Source: JABAYQ01 sp018608925
Lineage (GTDB): Bacteria > Bacteroidota > Bacteroidia > Flavobacteriales > UBA7312
Direction: 5' to 3'
Assembly (NCBI GenBank): GCA_037625715.1
Contig: JASJHQ010000052.1
Coordinates: forward strand, 1 to 23,306
DNA: 23,306 nucleotides
Part shown: in pieces, positions 22,421 through 23,306 of the stretch
Numbering within the stretch: the first letter of the stretch is position 1
Layout of the letters: the number at the start of each line of letters is the position of its first letter
Translations under genes and position numbers: made by a program
Notes under the pieces: generated by a model
Databases searched by the model: none
What the model saw: only the letters and a program-made list of their open reading frames with translations
Told to the model about the DNA's origin: nothing

Positions 22421-23306
22421 TTAAGGTTTTAATTTTTTGTCAATTCTGTTGTAAAGTTTTTTTGTAGATAACTCTTGAGTTTCTAATTTTTGGTTTTGTT
22501 GTTCAAGTTTTGCGAGTTGTTGATCTAAAATAGTTTGTTGTTCTTGTATAGCTTTTACTATTGGCGCAACAAATTCGGCGTATCGAATTCGGTATATGTC
22601 TTTATCAGTTTGTGGTTTGTCGACTGCATGAAAATCAAAGCTAAGGCTATCGGCTAAAGCTTCTACTTCTTGGGCTAAGAATCCTATTTGTCTAATTTCA
22701 TACAATTCTAGATAACGCTCTGTAGAATAAATAACGGTGTCTAATTGAAGCAAATTCATTTTTTTAGTATTAAAGTTATAGGTTAGTGGTTTTAGACCCA
22801 TTATAAAATTGATCCCTAACACATTATCTTTTAAATTCTCTTTAAAACGAGCATCGGGAATACCTGTAAAATTTACTGCACCTCTAATGTCGGGGGTGCC
22901 TAGGCGTATCTGATTACTTGCGCTAACTGAAGTGTTTCTTCCCAAACTGGAAGTATTGGAAAAGTTCGTTCCAGTTGCGGTATAGCTACCAAAAGCAGTA
23001 TTGTTCGACCCAGTTATGTTTTGAAAACTTGATCCTGGGCCAATAGCAATATTATTGTTTCCAGTCGTATTTTTGTCTAACGGCCATCTTTCTGTTGAAT
23101 TGATTTGCCATTCTCCTATTGCAATATTGTTGTGTCCGGTGGTATTGTCTTTTAGGTTGTGTTGTCCAATTGCTATATTATTGTGACCATTAGTATTGCT
23201 TATGAGCGCATCCTGACCAAATACAATATTTGTGGTTGCTGGAGTTAAATTCCCATTGGTTTCTATTCTCCATCTTTCAATGTTATTGGTTCTCAATCTT
23301 AGTGGT
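22421..23306 (-). CDS. Paralogous surface protein with S74 domain lacking the cleavage Ser (5' end outside window)
   Basis: The frame is open to the right edge; a TTG at 23296 is internal, since the upstream residues PLRL continue the pattern. In TTG-based numbering, the visible 291 residues align with the downstream paralogue: a stalk segment NNIERWRIETNGN, repeats with glycines at 27, 44, 61, 86 and 103, then an S74 domain and coiled coil. Two differences stand out. Pro147 replaces the catalytic Ser before DARFKENLK, while Lys152 remains. An 8-residue insertion breaks the 17-residue period between Gly61 and Gly86. The S74 core is otherwise well preserved (GLKPLTYNFNTKK, QIGFLAQEVEAL). Self-cleavage is therefore predicted to be lost, so the chaperone tail would stay attached. 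The missing N-terminus presumably carries a signal peptide. Confidence 0.8.
   Translation of the reverse strand, partial: PLRLRTNNIERWRIETNGNLTPATTNIVFGQDALISNTNGHNNIAIGQHNLKDNTTGHNNIAIGEWQINSTERWPLDKNTTGNNNIAIGPGSSFQNITGSNNTAFGSYTATGTNFSNTSSLGRNTSVSASNQIRLGTPDIRGAVNFTGIPDARFKENLKDNVLGINFIMGLKPLTYNFNTKKMNLLQLDTVIYSTERYLELYEIRQIGFLAQEVEALADSLSFDFHAVDKPQTDKDIYRIRYAEFVAPIVKAIQEQQTILDQQLAKLEQQNQKLETQELSTKKLYNRIDKKLKP

Noticed and set aside
21267..23306. Prophage tail-fibre genes
   Set aside because: The complete copy has a bacterial signal peptide and no phage structural, replication or lysis genes are nearby. S74 domains are also common in Bacteroidota surface proteins.

Overview
The window reads as chromosomal DNA of a marine-type member of the Bacteroidota, most likely Flavobacteriia. 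The evidence is AT-rich sequence, TAnnTTTG promoter boxes in several intergenic gaps, a type IX secretion (T9SS) C-terminal sorting tail, a bifunctional RibBA, a DUF3078 outer-membrane protein, and the surE/small membrane protein/lpxB/comEC order. Most of it is core-genome housekeeping DNA. I see no tRNA, rRNA, insertion sequence, integrase or CRISPR array.

Left part (1-4.7 kb): the 3' end of a tail-fibre-like surface protein runs into a bidirectional terminator. It faces a DUF3078 barrel protein and a small four-helix membrane protein. A divergent region with two 14-bp palindromes precedes a secreted peroxiredoxin-like protein. Next is a minus-strand pair, SRPBCC protein then flavin reductase, behind a cluster of TTTGTA/TACAAA half-sites that looks like an operator. 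Then comes a T9SS-secreted protein with five cysteine-spaced modules.

Middle (4.7-12.4 kb): ribBA and tsaD overlap by 11 nt. A DUF2147 protein follows, then a compact candidate small RNA with a strong terminator and a DUF4442 protein. Divergent from these is the surE operon (surE, 95-aa membrane protein, lpxB, comEC), with stop/start overlaps joining its first three genes. comEC is cut by an in-frame TAG followed directly by ATG.

Right part (12.4-23.3 kb): hutI and bifunctional ftcD, two histidine-degradation enzymes, converge on comEC so tightly that the stop codons share one CTAG. Divergent from hutI are aroC, a dicarboxylate/amino-acid symporter and a TPR/PD40/OmpA envelope protein. After a shared terminator come rplS and trmD on the minus strand and about 320 bp of AT-rich DNA without genes. 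The window ends in two tandem paralogous surface proteins with 17-residue beta-roll-like repeats and C-terminal S74 intramolecular-chaperone domains. One copy has the Ser and Lys of the self-cleavage dyad; the other has Pro in place of the Ser.

The most noteworthy observations are the broken comEC, the S74 pair with one apparently non-cleaving member, the cysteine-repeat T9SS protein, the SRPBCC/flavin-reductase operator and the small RNA candidate. I found no wholly new multi-gene system that the sequence alone can prove.
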